Shown here: positions 10,690-21,890 of the stretch, piece after piece
Numbering within the stretch: position 1 is the stretch's first letter
How the letters are laid out: each line of letters starts with the position of its first letter
Assembly: GCF_949987535.1 (NCBI RefSeq)
Contig: NC_080079.1
Location: 57,523,000 to 57,586,999, forward strand
Length of the DNA stretch: 64,000 nt
DNA from: Balaenoptera acutorostrata
Lineage: Eukaryota; Chordata; Mammalia; Artiodactyla; Balaenopteridae
Direction of reading: 5' to 3'
Notes under the pieces: model-generated
What the model was told of the DNA's origin: nothing
The model's database searches: none
Seen by the model: only the letters and a program-made list of their open reading frames with translations
Translations under genes and position numbers: made by a program

Positions 10690-11050
10690 CCTGGATTTAT
10701 CATTCATTCGTTCAGTAAGTATTTATAGAGCTCCTACTACGTGTTCCAGGCAGAGTGATGAGCCCAGGCAAAGGCACCAAGGTGAGAGAGAGTGAGTGGT
10801 TCCTTGGAGATGCTGAGAGCCCCATAGGTCTGGACCAAAGAGTCCAGGGCAAAGCAGTCGAGAAGACTGGAAAGGTAGGCAGGGACTAGACTATAGAGGC
10901 CTCTGGAAAATATCAACCGCATTTGGAGTTATTTTCAGATGCCGTTTGAAGAGTTTCAAGTATAAGAGACACAGGCTCAGATTTCCATTTTAGGTAGATG
11001 CAACTGGCTACTGCACTGGAAGGGTGGAGGGAAGAAAAAGAAGTCACCCA
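10690..11050 (-). repeat. L2 LINE 3' region, antisense (left of the nested L1)
   Basis: 'cattcattcgttcagtaag' then 'tttatagagctcctactac' is the reverse complement of the L2 3' terminus. The element resumes after the L1 insertion. Confidence 0.7.
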
Positions 11051-11051
11051 A

Positions 11052-11494
11052 AGTAAGTCAGACAGAGAAAGACACATACTGTATGATATCACTTACATGT
11101 GAAATCTAAAAAATGCAACAAACTAGGGAATATAACAAAAAAGCAGCAGACTTGCAGATATAGAGAACAACTAGTAGTTACCAGTGGGGAGAGGGAAGCA
11201 GGGAGGGGCAATATAGGGGCAGGGGAGTAAGAGGTACAGACTACTATGTATAAAGTAAGCTACAAGGATATATTGTACAGCACAAGGAATATAGCCAATA
11301 TTTTATAATAACTATAAATGGAGTATAACCTTTAAAAATTGTGAATCATACTATATTGTACACCTGTAACTTACATAATATAGTACATCAACTATAGTTC
11401 AGTAAAAAGAGGAGAACACACCAACGTATCACGAAAAACTATTACCTCATAAATTACATTTTCATGAAAAATAACTATTTTCCGGAAAAAAAGA
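11052..11494 (+). mobile_element. L1 LINE 3' end, sense, nested in L2
   Basis: 'aagtcagacagagaaagac', 'gtatgatatcacttacatg' and 'ttgtacacctgtaacttac' mark the end of ORF2 and the 3' UTR of a cetartiodactyl-type L1. TCACCCAA at 11044-11051 repeats at 11495-11502 as a likely target-site duplication, and L2 sequence continues on both sides. Confidence 0.8.
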
Positions 11495-11519
11495 TCACCC
11501 AAGCAAGACATGCTGATGC

Positions 11520-12000
11520 ATTGAGTTCAGAGGGAGGTGGCTGAGGTAGGAAACAGACCTATCCCCAGGGAGACCTCAAAGCTGGAGCCCACAGGATTTG
11601 CTCCTGGGGATCCTGCAGGAGAGAGGGGATGGGGGAGCGGAGGAGAATGCTGGGGAAGCAGCCATCCACAGAACAAGGGCTAGGTCCCTGCCCGCGGGGG
11701 TCTTAGGTTCTGGTCAGGAGAAACGGGAAAAAGATGCACACAGGGATGCAGAAAGGATTTCAGAGAGTGCCAGCGGGTGAAGAAAATGGAGTCCAGTGCC
11801 GTGGTGGGACTCCTGGGGGAGCAGAGTTTGGGGTGGGGCGGTGGGGGAAGGCCTCTCTGAGGAGATGTCATCTGAAGTAGACCTGAAGAATCAGGAGCCA
11901 GCCAGGCCAAAGGTGGGGCAAAGGTGGTCCAGGGATCAGTTCAGCAGTTGCAAAGGCCCTGAGGCCGAGGGGGAGGAGGAGGAGGCGCCAGGACCGCCCT
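11520..12000 (-). repeat. L2 LINE, antisense (right of the nested L1)
   Basis: 'ggcctctctgaggagatgtc', 'gacctgaagaatcaggag' and 'gcaaaggccctgaggc' are landmarks of the antisense L2 3' region. Confidence 0.7.
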
Positions 12001-12119
12001 CGCCCATCTACAGCTGCTACCGCTCTCTCGGTTCTGTCTTTGCTTTCCCTCTGGTTGACCAAAGGGGCTGTGAAATTGGTATATAAATGAGGACTGGTCT
12101 CCTCTATAGACAGAGGCCA

Positions 12120-13075
12120 TGGAGCATTGATAACTGTTTCCCAGGCTTCATTCCAGGCCTTTACACTCTCCTGTGGAGGGATCTGACCGCTCCAGGGGAG
12201 TCAGTGGCCGTCTCCATGCCAATGACTCCCTGTTTTTATGGATGCCCCAGAACTCACTCCTAAACCCCAAATCCACTTGGGTGTCTCTCAGATATCTCAT
12301 AACACATCCATCCTCCTAAAGTCAGCTTTTCCCTCTGTGTCCCCGTCTCAGTTAAAGACGCCATCATCCATCCAATTGCTCAAAACAGAGACCTAGGAAT
12401 CGTCTTGATACTCCCTCTCCCCCATATCCGAGTCCTGTTGGCTCTTCCTCCTTATAACTCTTGAGCACATCTTCTTCCTTCTTCCATTGCACTCCATTCT
12501 ACCTATCCTAGCCACCCACACGCCTTACCTAGGTGACTAAAACTGTCCCCCTCTCCCCGATCCTCCTCTTATCAGTGCACCCTGCACCCAACAGCCAGAG
12601 GAATCCTTCTAAAATGAAAGCCCATCACATGTACCGCTGTCCAAAACGCTTCCAGAGCTTCCCATGCCCTCAGACTAAAGTCCAAACCCTGTTACGATGC
12701 TCATCAAGGGCTCCTGGAGTCTAGTGTCCCCCTACCCCGTAGCACCATGTTGTCCCCTGCTCCCTCCATGCTTTGCTGTCCAGACACAGGGGTCTCCCTT
12801 CAGCTCCCAGACTAATGTTGCTCCTCTCATCCGTCTTCTTTCACACCTGTGGTCCCTCAGCCTGGAACATTCCAGATGCTCTGCCCTGCATCACCCCACC
12901 TTACCATGGCCTGGCCACCTTCAGCTCCACAGCCCAGACTGTGATCTCATCAAATACTTCTGCAATTGTTTGCTGAATTGTGTAGATACTCCACAATCCC
13001 AGGAACTATTTCTGCCTGTTGGCCCCTGTTTTCCCAGCACCTGGTGGACCGACCATATTGCTGAATGAATTAATA
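12120..13075 (+). repeat. L2 LINE 3' region, sense, long
   Basis: 'ccttctaaaatgaaagccc', 'cttcccatgccctcagac', 'cctcagcctggaacattcc' and 'ttgctgaatgaatt' follow the L2 3' consensus. Nearly 1 kb is kept, ending at the L2 terminus. Confidence 0.75.
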
Positions 13076-13079
13076 GATG

Positions 13080-13550
13080 AATCGAATGATGTCACAGAAC
13101 ACAGTGTGCTATATCCTTACTAGAAGTTTAGATGTTCAATGAGACCAACAAGGAACAGCATCTTCAACATACATCTCACTGGCCAGTTTGCATCCTCACA
13201 TGTCCCCAGATAAGGTCACTCTCCCAGGATGGGTATTGGTAGTGTGATGGAAGGAGGGGGCGGACCTCCACCTGAGATGCTGCATCGCCTGCCTCCATGA
13301 AGCCAGTGGGGGTCATGAGGCCTATAGACTGTCTGCATGGTCTGTGACCCAGCTGGTTTCTGTCCTCTCCATATTGCCCCAGGCCCCAAGAGGACATGGC
13401 TACCAACATGGGCTCCTGGCTGGGGGATTTGGGTGCTTTAGCTCCCCTTTGCCTGGTAGGAATGTGAGCTAGCTGAGTCCTGCCAGGCTGGCCCCACAAC
13501 AGAGCACCTCCAGCTCACAATTCCACACTGGACCCATTCACAGAGCTCAG
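13080..13550. other. Unique sequence, nothing recognised
   Basis: No repeat, RNA gene or plausible exon was recognised between the L2 terminus and the telomeric block. A 107-codon minus-strand frame (13176-13499) looks like chance. Confidence 0.35.
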
Positions 13551-13551
13551 T

Positions 13552-13599
13552 GGTAGGGTTAGGGTTTCAGGGTTAGGGTTAGGGTTAGGGTCAGGGTTA
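13552..13599 (+). repeat. Interstitial telomeric repeat (TTAGGG)n
   Basis: About seven TTAGGG-type units lie in 48 bp. Several are exact, the others are variants (TTTCAGGG, TCAGGG). The G-rich strand is the plus strand. Short internal blocks like this usually mark old break repair with telomerase addition, or ancient fusion sites. Confidence 0.9.
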
Positions 13600-13689
13600 C
13601 AGAAGTGGTTATAGGGAGTCTGCGACCATCAAATCAGCAAGTAGGGGAAAAAGACTGGGGTGGAGGTCAAGGTCAAATACTTGGGTCCT

Positions 13690-13800
13690 TCAGAAAGGGT
13701 GAGATGGCCTGTGCCTGGAGGAATCCAGGAGGGCTTCCTGGAGGAGGCAGGCTTGAGCTGTGCCAGGAAGGATAGGGAGGGTCTGAGAGCAGGAGGTTCC
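13690..13800 (-). repeat. L2 fragment, antisense
   Basis: 'gagggcttcctggaggagg' followed by 'ttgagctgtgccaggaagg' matches antisense L2. Confidence 0.55.
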
Positions 13801-13894
13801 TGATCAAGCCACTGCTTCCTTCAGCTTCAAAACCTCTCACCAGGAGGAAGCACCTCTGAAGGACAGTTTTCTCCTTCTCATAAGTCCACTGGTA

Positions 13895-13985
13895 ACATAA
13901 TTACTGATTGTCAGGACAAGAATGGACCACGGTCCACCCATGCATTTTATAAATGAGGAACCTGAGGCCCAGAGAGAGAAGAAAA
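13895..13985 (-). repeat. MIR fragment, antisense
   Basis: 'tttataaatgaggaacctga' followed by 'ggcccagagagag' is antisense MIR core. Confidence 0.6.
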
Positions 13986-14034
13986 AATCATCCTTTTCAT
14001 TTGAACAAATGCACCCTTTGCATTAGAAATGGGT

Positions 14035-14195
14035 TTCTTCCAACACACCTGCACAACAGGTGTTATTCTCCACCATTTAACAGATGAGGGAGCTGAGGCC
14101 CAGAGGGGTTACAGGGCTAGTGGAGGTCACATGGGATCTGATAGAACCAGGACTCAAACCCGGGCTGGTCTGAGTCCACATCTAACACCCTTGGG
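14035..14195 (-). repeat. MIR SINE, antisense
   Basis: 'accatttaacagatgaggga', 'gctgaggcccagaggg' and 'aggactcaaacccgggct' follow MIR order. Bases 14195-14740 hold nothing recognised. Confidence 0.8.
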
Positions 14196-14744
14196 TGAAT
14201 GTTTCTGTCTTTGGTTCTGATTATTCTGCAGCACAGAAAGAATAATTGGCAGTTGACGTCAAACAAACTTGTCAAATAATAGTATCTTCATCCTTGCTGA
14301 TGATTTTCCTGGTCCCATTTAATATTTGTAGCAGTCACTTTCTAATGATTAAAGAGTATCATTGTCCAGTTCAAAGCCACCTCCTGCATAGCTTCCACAA
14401 GCCCCAGCAGCAAGAATGGGAGTGCCCTGCTTGTGAGTGACTGGCTGCCCCTTGGTGGGGAACTGGATACTACCTGCAGTATCCTGTGTGACTCTGGCCA
14501 CTGGTGTCCTCACCCCAGCTGGCCTCCAGCACTGGGGGAGGCCCGCTGCCAGCTCCTTATGTGACAATGTAACCCTCTCCACAACCTCTGACATCAGGAA
14601 CCTCCCAGGGCATGGCTGCTTCTGCTCCTTCTAAAATGCCCCTCTCTCAGCAAAGCCTGGAGTGGATACTGTAATGGGGACCACTCACTCGCCACGAAAA
14701 TTCAATCTCCCCTGACAGAAAAACAGCCAGGTCACCATCCAGAC

Positions 14745-15080
14745 CAGGTGTGTCTGCACACTATGCCCCACGGGCCAGATCAGACCACTGCCTATTTTTG
14801 AATGGCCCATGATCTAAAAATGGTTTTTACATTTTTAAATGGTTGAAAAAAGAAAAAATATTCATGACACATGAAAATTATATGAAATTCAAATTTTAGT
14901 GTCCATGAATAAAGTTTTATTGGGATATAGCCATGCCCATCCACTTGCATATTGCCTATGGCTGCTTTCAAGATACAAGGGCAGAGCCGGGTACTTGCAA
15001 CACAGAGAATACGGCTCTCAAAGCTGAAAACATTTCCTATCTGGCCCTTTACAGAAAACATTTGCTGACCCCACATCAGG
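14745..15080 (-). mobile_element. hAT-type nonautonomous DNA transposon, antisense (copy 1)
   Basis: 'aataaagttttattggga', 'gcctatggctgctttcaag' and 'atctggccctttacagaaa' match a common mammalian hAT-Charlie-class MER element, family number not certain. The second copy at 30740-30945 has the same orientation. Confidence 0.65.
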
Positions 15081-15089
15081 ATTCCCTTT

Positions 15090-16165
15090 CCCAGCCTCCC
15101 TTGCAGCTGGGTGGGCCCATGTGCTAAGCTGTCACCAGTGGAAGTGGAATGGAAGTGATGTAAGATATCGGGGTGCCCCCTCCATGCTCTCTTCCACCTC
15201 TGGCTAGAGCCAGGCATGGCAGCCCCTGCCACCGAGACCACAAGAAGGCTCTCAGGGATGGTGGGGCAGTGGGTCGGAGCACCCCCGTCCCTGAATGACT
15301 GGGTCAGAGCTGCCCTGCCAACCTGGGCCGTTCACCTTACACTGTAAGGTGAGAAAGGAAGGAACTTCAATCCTCTTTATGCCGCTGCATTATCATGATA
15401 GAGCAGCCCGTCCTCACCCTGACCAGTACGGATGTTTATCTCCAGCTGAGCACTGTCTCCAGAGACCTTTACTTAAAAGTCCCAGTCATGTCATTTTAGG
15501 ATATTGTCCTTGTGCAGGAGGAGATGCACACCATAGATGGGGTTGCGCCCCTCCTCGAATCATCAGTACCCTGTAAACCTGATAAGAGAATTGTTCATCT
15601 TAGAGTTCTCCTGCTTACAAGGAAAAGAGGGGCACTAGCTCGATAAGAGAGACTCAAGGAGAGAGACTAGTTCAGTATAAAGTAGGTCCTCAGCAGGATC
15701 CCAAAACAGAAGGCCAGGAGCAACTAAGCTCCATGGGAACCAGCATTGTGAGTCACCCCTCCAAGACCAGGGGTCTCTCTCATCGCATCCACGCAACTCT
15801 CTGCCCTCCTTCTTGGCTGGCCAGCTCCCTCCAGCCACTCACAGCTGGTGACCATGATTGGCCCCCAGTCCTAACTGTAGCTCATCAGCTCTTCCCCCTC
15901 CCAGGCTCAGCCTCTTTCTGACACCTCCGCCAGTTAGGAGTCAAATGGGCCCATCTTAGGCTTTTGAGCCATAAAACCCAAAAGCATATAGTGTGGGGAA
16001 GCCTTTGCTTCAAGTGCCCACCTTGGATCAACCAGCTGAGGTCTGGAGGATACAGACACGTGACATAAACACAGCTGCTACCCACGCAGCATGCACTGGG
16101 GGACAGAGGGTTCCCTTAGCCAGGAAATCGACCCCTCTAAGGGGCTAAGGAGTTCCATGACTAAG
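15090..16165. other. Mostly unique sequence, nothing firmly recognised
   Basis: Bases 15370-15520 are less GC-rich and could be a weak regulatory block ('gctgcattatcatgatag', 'ggatgtttatctccagc'). I see no gene. Confidence 0.3.
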
Positions 16166-16400
16166 GGCTTGGACTTGGGGCTAGGATGCCGGGTTCAGCT
16201 CCACCTCCTTCTTAGGCAACCATGAGCAAGTTTAGCACATTCATTTTTGCTTCTACGAAATAGGAAACATAACTAAATCACCTGCCTCATAGGGTTGTCA
16301 AGAGGATAAAATAAATTAATCCATGTAAAGCACTTAGAACAGTACCTCCTGACACACAGTGAACTTACAGGGAAGGTGAGTGATTGGAATTATTATTAAC
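16165..16400 (+). repeat. MIR SINE, sense
   Basis: 'gcctcatagggttgtcaaga', 'taaattaatccatgtaaag' and 'cacttagaacagtacctcc' follow the MIR 3' half. Confidence 0.8.
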
Positions 16401-16569
16401 ATTATCTCTAAAACAAGAAGGAAATAATAAGTCAAGGCTCTACTCCTTTGCTGTAAAACATCTCAATGTTTGCTCAGTGAATGATTCAAGTCAGCTTGAG
16501 AAAAGCACAATGATTGGGCCACAGGTGCACCTTCCTAAGGAGCCCAGGGTACATGGCTGCCATCTACTG

Positions 16570-16695
16570 AGGACTCACTCACTCACTCTATGCCCATCCT
16601 GTGCTCGGCCCTCTACACACATTAGCCCACTTGCTGGATGACATTCCAAGAGGGTCAATAAGTTGTCCAAATGCACACACTTCAGGCTTAATTCC
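16570..16695 (-). repeat. MIR fragment, antisense, weak
   Basis: 'cctgtgctcggccctctac' followed by 'agttgtccaaatgcacac' resembles antisense MIR with high divergence. Confidence 0.4.
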
Positions 16696-16994
16696 ACTCA
16701 CTATGTATTTCCATCAGCATGGATAACCCAAAGGGTCCACTGCAGGCCAATTGCTGAGTCCTGCCCATTTGGAGATAAGCCTGCTAAAGACAGAGAAAGG
16801 GGTTCCAGGAGCAAGGAGATGGAAGGTAGAGTGATGTGGACAAAATGTGAGGAGGCCCAGAATTGGGAAAGGAAATGCAGCACCATCTTGGGGAAAGCAC
16901 ATCAGGTTTGGGGCAGGCGGAGTAGGGGACATGGCTATGTGCATGGTCCAACCTCCCCCATCAAGCTATCCAAATGCATGCAGCAGAGTCTCCA

Positions 16995-17165
16995 GTTAGT
17001 AAACAGAGCCCTGGCCTGGAGCAAAGTCAGCAGCCCTGGTTGCCTGTCCCAGCTCTGCCTCCCTGTCTCTGTGTGACCTTGATAGTGAAGCCCCTCTCCC
17101 AGGCACAGTAGTCGTATGTGGTAGACCAGATGACTCTAAGGCCCTCCTGACTCTGGTCCCACTAT
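16995..17165 (+). repeat. MIR (MIRc-like), sense
   Basis: 'cagctctgcctccctgtc', 'tctgtgtgaccttgatag' and 'agaccagatgactctaagg' match MIR including its alternative 3' end. Confidence 0.6.
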
Positions 17166-17239
17166 GGTGATTTTCTAATTTCTGTTGTGTTCTTAGGGGC
17201 AAGCCCTGAGCACACACCACCCCATGACTTCCATCCCAA

Positions 17240-17470
17240 CCTGGGATCATGGACTTTCACTCCAAAATTTATTGTGCGCTTAAGAGTCATGGGAAAAAAA
17301 TAATACTATTATCCTCAAAACCCCAGCAGGTCTCTTAATGACTACTCTGCTAATTAGTAGCAGCTGTTAATGAAGTGTGCAGGTACAAGCCTAGCCTCGT
17401 CAATTAATCCATACATGCTCCTGGGCTGCAGTAATATTTAAAGGAGAAATCAATACCTGGCAGCTGGGCC
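17240..17470. promoter_or_regulatory. AT-rich candidate regulatory island E
   Basis: The homeodomain palindrome CTAATTAG lies at 17350-17357, 'gctgttaatgaagtg' just after it, and 'gtcaattaatcc' near 17400. No repeat is recognised. An enhancer role is inferred from composition. Confidence 0.42.
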
Positions 17471-17859
17471 TGGGGAGGCCGGTCCAGGTGGGCAGGGAAG
17501 GTGTAGCATTTCAAGGAATTTGTAACTAAAATAGCTTACGCCTAGAGCACAGTGCAGGGGAGCAGAAACCAGGACAGCCCTTAAGGGGCACAGGGATCCA
17601 GGAATGCCCGCAGAGTTGGGGGCAGAAGGGACTGGGTGGGCAGGGCGAGCTGGCACCTGCTCCCTCCATGGGCAGGTAGAGAGCTCCAGCCAGGCCAGCA
17701 GGGGTGTACAGAGGTAACCTCCCTCTCCAATTCATCATATCACAAAAGCCACTTATTCCTGCGGGGTGTGGAGGCTAGGGGGCCTACTATTACCTCCTCT
17801 CGGCAGATGTAGGGATCAAGGCTCACTCCAAGCGAGACACCATCTTGTCCGAAGTTGCA

Positions 17860-18085
17860 AAGCAAGTGAGAGTAACAATCGCTTTTGTGACCTATGCTGT
17901 GCCGAACACCCTACACGCATCATCTCACTTGATCCTTACATGTCTATGAGAGAAGAACCACTACACCGCTGCTTTGGAGATGTAAGCACCGCAGCTTTGA
18001 GAAGTTAGAGCACTCCCTAACAAGGCTGGTCATTGGCAAAGCGGGTGTTCAACCCCAGGCAGCCTGACTTCAGAGCTCATACACT
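17860..18085 (-). repeat. MIR SINE, antisense, diverged
   Basis: 'tgctgtgccgaacacccta', 'cgcatcatctcacttgatc' and 'gtgttcaaccccaggc' follow antisense MIR. Bases 17470-17860 hold nothing recognised. Confidence 0.6.
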
Positions 18086-18184
18086 TAGCACACGTGGGCT
18101 CCTGAGCAGCAAGAAGCCTTCAACCCTGTAGAACAAGATCCAAACTCCTTTGCGTGATTTACAGCATCTTGAACTCTGGCCCTC

Positions 18185-18670
18185 TGTATTAGTTTCCTAT
18201 TGCTGCTATAACAAAGTACCACATACCTACTGGCTTAACACAACATAAATCTACTATCTTGCAGTCCTGGAGGTCAGAAGTCTGTAACGATTTTCACTGT
18301 GTTAAAGTCAAAGTGTTGGGGAGACTACATTCCTTCTGGAGGCTCTTACGGGAGAATCTGTACTCTTGCCTTTTTCAGCATCTAGAGGCTGCTTGCATTC
18401 CTTGGTTAATGGCTTCTTCCTCCCAGTCGAAGACAACAATCCAGTCACTCCAACCTCTGCTTCCATCACCACGTCTCCCTCTCCGACTCTCTTCTTCTGC
18501 CCCTCTCTTATAAAGACCCTGTGTTTACATGCGGCCCACTGAAATAATCCAAGATAATTTCCTGAATAACCCTGGATAATAGAGTCCCTTTTGCTATGTG
18601 AGATAACACAGTCATAGGTTCCAGAGATTAGGACATGGGCATCTTTGGGGGGATATTAGTCTGTATACCA
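18185..18670 (-). mobile_element. MLT1-type MaLR LTR, antisense
   Basis: 'tgtattagtttcctattgc', 'gctataacaaagtaccaca' and 'gtcctggaggtcagaagtc' are the reversed 3' end of an MLT1 solo LTR. 'ctcttataaagaccctgtg' and 'ttaggacatgggcatct' mark the distal part. Noncoding remnant of an endogenous retroelement. Confidence 0.75.
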
Positions 18671-18724
18671 TACCGTCTCACCGTCTACTTCTTCCCCTAG
18701 TGCCCCCCGTGTTCTACCCTCCTC

Positions 18725-19000
18725 AAACACCTGTATCAGTCAGCATCCAGTCAGAAAGACAAGACCATTCTTGGTATTTCAAACAGAGGGAATTTAATAT
18801 TCCACAGGTGATGGAAGAGCTGAAATGCCAAACAGGGGCTGTTGAAGCAACCTAGAAATCAGCAAGAAGCCTTTTCTCACCTTCCCCACTCCACTCACAC
18901 AGCCACACGCAGTCAAGGTCAGTGGCACCCTCCTCCAAGCTACAGTGATCTACGTGCCAACGAAATGGCTGAGATCCCTAAGCCTCTGTCTGATCCATGG
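18725..19000 (+). repeat. Unclassified old interspersed repeat, copy 2
   Basis: 'ttggtatttcaaacagagg', 'gaatttaatattccacagg' and 'tgatggaagagctgaaatg' resemble the repeat at 9008. The family name is not known to me. Bases 19000-19810 hold nothing else recognised. Confidence 0.5.
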
Positions 19001-19810
19001 CATGTCCCAAGCACTGAGCCCAGAGCCTTGCACAGAACAGGTGCTCAGAGAAAGTCACCTGGGCCAGGGCTCCTCTCTCCACACCAGAGGTGAGAGCACA
19101 GCCACAGCCCAGGGCTCCCCAGAAGAGGTCATAGTGTAGGTGAGGCAGGCAAATAAAATGCAGCCACTCAACAGCTGACTGTCAGCCCCTGAAACCAGAG
19201 ACTCAGTGTTGAGTGCACTTTGCTGCCAATCACAGGCTCAGGCAACATGGGTCTTACCTTTTCGGAGAAAGCGTTGAGGGCAGAGAGATCACTCCTCTTT
19301 GGGAAGAGACCTTGGGCCAGGGCATGGGGCACATGCTCCGAAGGGCCTGGCAGGAACCTGTGATCCACAGGCTGCTTGAGGGGAGTCCCGAGCTTGCTTT
19401 CAGCTAAGCCATCGAGTCCGCCTTCTTCCCCTATAAGAGACATGGGAAGCCACCATGATTATAATCCTGGGTTAATAACCTTTCCCTGAGTGGATGTTAT
19501 TCCATGGCTCCTCTTCCCCAGCTGCTCATCCTAAGATGTCTGAGAAAGGGGAAAGGAGGAGATTGAAAGAATATGCCAGGGAGGAAGAAGGAAAGGGAGG
19601 GCAGGAGCCGGGCACCAGCCTTTCCCAGTGAGCCTGGGTCAGGGCCGGAGGGGGACATGTACTCTACAATACGTAACTTGCCCTCACATCCACCCAGCGG
19701 TGCAAGCATCCCCCTCCCCGGCCTGGGGATGATGCCTTACTCCAGGGACCCCTATCCTGGTGAACGACACCACGCGCTAGCACCTCCAGCAGCTAGCAGA
19801 CTACACCCTT

Positions 19811-19850
19811 GGGGGTGGCAGGGAGACGGGCGGGGTCGGGGGGAGGGGGG
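19811..19850 (+). other. G-quadruplex-rich tract
   Basis: Six runs of three or more G, including two GGGGGG runs, within 40 bp, all with loops of 1-5 bases. Confidence 0.6.
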
Positions 19851-19869
19851 CTCCGAGCCTCACTTCTCT

Positions 19870-20225
19870 CCCTAGGGCTCCTCCTTGCACACTGGTCAGT
19901 CTCCAGGCCCTGGCCAGTCTACCTGTCCTCCATCCTGTCCTCAGTGCCACAGCCTTGATCAGTCTCCTGCCATTCCCTCCGCTGGGTTCCTCCATCGGCC
20001 TCCTAACTAGTGTCCCTGCCTCCAGCCTCACCCCTAATCTATTCTTTACATGCTGCCAGGACTGTCTTTTCTGAAATAGATCTGGTCATGTCACTCCCTT
20101 AGCTAAACGCATCACTTCCCGCCACGTCCAGGGGATTCAAGGCCTTCACAGCCTGGCTCCCTCACCCCTCCCCTCCCACCTCCTTCCCTTCTCCCTCAGA
20201 TGACCCTCCAGGAAACTACCTGTAG

Positions 20226-20293
<68 letters not shown>

Positions 20294-20440
20294 CCTATTT
20301 ACACTTGCTGCTCTCTGTGCCTGGAATTCTCTCCTTCCCCCACCCTGGGAATAAGCTCACCAAATTAGGAATCTTTAAAATCCTATTCCAAATCTTGAGT
20401 CTTTGGAATCACCTTCAGGAGTCACCTCAGATCTGAAGAT
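19870..20440 (+). repeat. L2 LINE 3' region, sense, split by a microsatellite
   Basis: 'gcctcctaactagtgtccct', 'gcctccagcctcacccctaa', 'ggtcatgtcactccctta' and 'gctctctgtgcctggaatt' run in L2 order on both sides of the CT/CA microsatellite. Confidence 0.75.
20228..20291 (+). repeat. Compound (CT)n(CA)n microsatellite
   Basis: About 16 CT units lead directly into about 15 CA units without interruption, inside the L2. It is likely highly polymorphic. Confidence 0.95.
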
Positions 20441-21175
20441 TCCCCCGTGCTGCCCCCACCCCGACGCCAGCCCCTCCTGCTGCCCCTGTCCTGCTTCTCC
20501 ACATGGTCTGTACCTGGTCCCGTCCATATCAGCTGCACCACCTCCAGGTCTGGCATTTGGGGAAAGATGGGCAAGGCAATCCCCTGAGAGTGCCCACAGG
20601 CATGGCAGGAGCAGGAACTGGGCTAGGGCAGTGGATGTCCATTGATAACCACTGATGTTCCACTACACGTTCTATCAGGACCTTCCTTCCTTTACTATCC
20701 CTGGTCTCATGGGGACCCGAGTAACAGAGAGAAGACAGAAACCAGTCTGGCTGCTCACTGAAGACTAGGAAATGTTACTGACGTCATGATACCTACCAAC
20801 ACCATGGGAAAACGATATACCCCTTTTCAACGCTATTTCGAAGGATTTCATTTGAACCAAGCCTGTGGATTAGTCAAAAACCCCTTCTCCCTTTGTGCCA
20901 TTCAGTTCAGCCATGCCATCACCATAACAATCAGCACCCCATGACAAGCCAGGGTCACCGGGGGAGATGAGAGGAGTCAGCTTGCCAGTATAGCCCTTAG
21001 CATAACTTCAGGATCTATCGTCTCCTTGGAAGCTTTGAGCATCCTATAATATTCACCACTCAACCATGAGCATCACAAGATCTCAGATGAATTTGGGCTT
21101 GGCTGATTCACTCAACATCTTGCCACTTCAACGTGCCCCATGTCAAGTGATCCAAGAATCATCAACCCAACTGCC
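20441..21175. other. Unique sequence, nothing recognised
   Basis: No repeat, exon or RNA gene was recognised between the two L2 elements. Confidence 0.35.
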
Positions 21176-21179
21176 ACTC

Positions 21180-21400
21180 ATTCAATGATTCTTCAAATAT
21201 GCATTGAAAGCCTAACAGTTACAGCAGTCCTTAAAGGGCTGGGAGTACAGGAGCAAAACAAACAGCTGGTCCATGCCCTCACAGAGCTAGGACTATAGTG
21301 TGGGGAGCCAAAAACAAAGTACTAGTCAATGTGGGGAAGACAGAGAGATGTGCTCTGGAGAACAAAAAGGCAGAGAAGGCAACAGGAAGGCTTTCTTATT
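21180..21400 (-). repeat. L2 fragment, antisense
   Basis: 'ttcaatgattcttcaaatat', 'ctgggagtacaggagc' and 'ccatgccctcacagagctag' match the antisense L2 3' region. Confidence 0.65.
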
Positions 21401-21694
21401 TTGCAAGAAGAAAGGGCAGATTATTCCAAGAACAAGCAAATGGCAGTTTCCCCCATACTTAAGAGTTGAGAAAAAGTAAAATAATAAGGACCAGAGACCT
21501 GTGTTAACAGTGTCCAGTCCTGGAGAGTAAGGGAGAAGGAAATATCACCCCAAGACTGCTGTTCTGTACATGGAGACCCCAGGATAGGACACCTCCAGCT
21601 CTCACAAATAGTGGTCCGAACAGGCCTCCCCCAGAGCGTGCACAGAAGCACCATCCTGCCCGCCCTCACGCACCCTCCATACAGGCTTCTTTCT

Positions 21695-21890
21695 CCTCCT
21701 CCTCATCTCTCCCAAGCTCTGTGCATCTGTGCCTTTACTCAAGCTGTTCCCTGCGCCTGCACTGACCTTCCTCCCTTCTCCTCCAAATGCCGGCCCACTC
21801 CAGGCTCAACTCAGCGCCATCCCATGAAACTGCTCTGGTCACGCCTCTCGCTCCTCTGAGTCCCCAGACTACGGTGCACTGGTCCCTCCT
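21695..21890 (+). repeat. L2 fragment, sense
   Basis: 'gcctttactcaagctgttcc' followed by 'caggctcaactcagcgcc' follows L2. Bases 21890-22780 hold nothing firmly recognised. Confidence 0.55.
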
